From the NCBI GenBank assembly GCA_030424825.1, contig JAUHWE010000270.1:1-6604 (forward strand): a stretch of 6,604 nucleotides of DNA. The letters are read 5' to 3'. Position 1 is the stretch's first letter, and every line of letters starts with the position of its first letter. The notes beneath the pieces were generated by a model. The model was given only the letters and a program-made list of their open reading frames with translations. It did no database searches and was not told the DNA's origin. This document shows positions 6,253 to 6,604 of this stretch, in pieces. The position numbers and the translations under genes are program-made. The stretch is from Verrucomicrobiia bacterium. GTDB lineage: Bacteria > Verrucomicrobiota > Verrucomicrobiia > Opitutales > Opitutaceae.

Positions 6253-6604
6253 AGTCCGAGCTCCTCTCGTTTAGCCGGCGTTAAATCGTTAACAGAGCCA
6301 TTAGCAGCACGCTGCAAGGCACGAACGTAAAGAACGACATTCCAGCGGTCCTCGACAGAGAGACGGTCCGCGTAGCCGAGCATCAAGCCTTTGCCGTTCT
6401 TAACCACGTCGTAAAGCTGTCCATCCGTGTAGTCGACCAGTCGTTGGTCCGTAAGATTAGCGACAGTTAGCATTCCGTATTTTTTTGTCATGCTATCTCC
6501 ATCACCAGCGGCGCCATGACAAACGGCGCAATAGATGTTGAAACGCTCCTCGCCACGTGACATCGCGTCGTTGCTAACCTCAATCGGAAAGCCTTTGCCG
6601 AACG
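6249..6604 (-). CDS. actE: Alternative complex III mono-haem cytochrome c subunit ActE (C-terminal part; start beyond window)
   Basis: The reading frame is open to the right edge; at least 117 residues are visible. The upstream residues FGKGFPIEVSNDAMSRGEER lead directly into the haem site YCAVCHGAAGDGDS, so the internal ATG at 6563 is not the true start. The distal methionine is probably the one in GLMLGYADRL. The final helix EDRWNVVLYVRALQRA and the tail LTPAKREELGL fit ActE-type proteins. ActE is a lipid-anchored periplasmic mono-haem cytochrome c that hands electrons out of ACIII; the lipobox would be off-window. The identification rests on the cytochrome domain plus its overlap with actF. 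Confidence 0.88.
   Translation of the reverse strand, partial: FGKGFPIEVSNDAMSRGEERFNIYCAVCHGAAGDGDSMTKKYGMLTVANLTDQRLVDYTDGQLYDVVKNGKGLMLGYADRLSVEDRWNVVLYVRALQRAANGSVNDLTPAKREELGL

Noticed and set aside
6249..6563. Complete small cytochrome c starting at the ATG near 6563
   Set aside because: The frame stays open to the window edge with ActE-like residues upstream of that methionine, so it is the tail of a longer protein.
1..6604. CRISPR arrays, tRNA/rRNA genes, insertion sequences, attachment sites
   Set aside because: I saw no repeat-spacer pattern, no tRNA-like or rRNA-like segment, no transposase and no terminal repeats.

Overview
The window carries a respiratory gene cluster on the minus strand and an unrelated two-gene unit on the plus strand. 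Protein similarities and gene order suggest a Gram-negative bacterium of the Planctomycetota-Verrucomicrobiota type, perhaps a marine Opitutae/Puniceicoccales-like verrucomicrobium. The reasons are an alternative complex III (ACIII) locus running into cbb3-oxidase-like genes, moderate GC, weak or missing Shine-Dalgarno sites before several genes, and a nearby PhyH-family dioxygenase. This placement is an inference.

Layout. Positions 1-153 (+) hold the last 50 residues of a sensor histidine kinase. Its stop overlaps the ATG of proC (150-953, +), pyrroline-5-carboxylate reductase. Converging on proC with a 2-bp gap is a PhyH-family Fe(II)/2-oxoglutarate dioxygenase (956-1789, -). A 120-bp gap (1790-1909) holds three small inverted repeats. 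From 6604 down to 1910, all on the minus strand, lies one tightly packed probable operon: actE (partial) - actF - 92-aa single-span membrane protein - cbb3 subunit I (CcoN)-like protein - cbb3 subunit II (CcoO)-like cytochrome c - mono-haem CcoP-like membrane cytochrome c. Three of its five junctions overlap by 1 or 4 nt.

Main point of interest. The CcoN-like protein keeps the 12-helix fold and many family landmarks of a cbb3 catalytic subunit. Yet all six histidines that should bind haem b, haem b3 and CuB are replaced (F82, E223, A273, N274, V361, Q363), as is the cross-linked active-site tyrosine (A267). The whole 493-residue protein has only three histidines. It cannot be an ordinary oxygen reductase. 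The frame is intact and the two partner cytochromes keep their haem-c sites, so it looks like a functional protein that has lost catalysis rather than a decaying gene.

Working model (inference). ACIII oxidises quinol and passes electrons to its mono-haem subunit ActE. The cofactor-free CcoN-like protein may then act as a membrane scaffold, or as a proton- or ion-handling subunit, that docks the CcoO-like and CcoP-like cytochromes onto ACIII. They would relay electrons to an oxidase or other acceptor encoded elsewhere. The 92-aa protein, placed between the ACIII and cbb3-like genes, is a candidate linker or accessory subunit.
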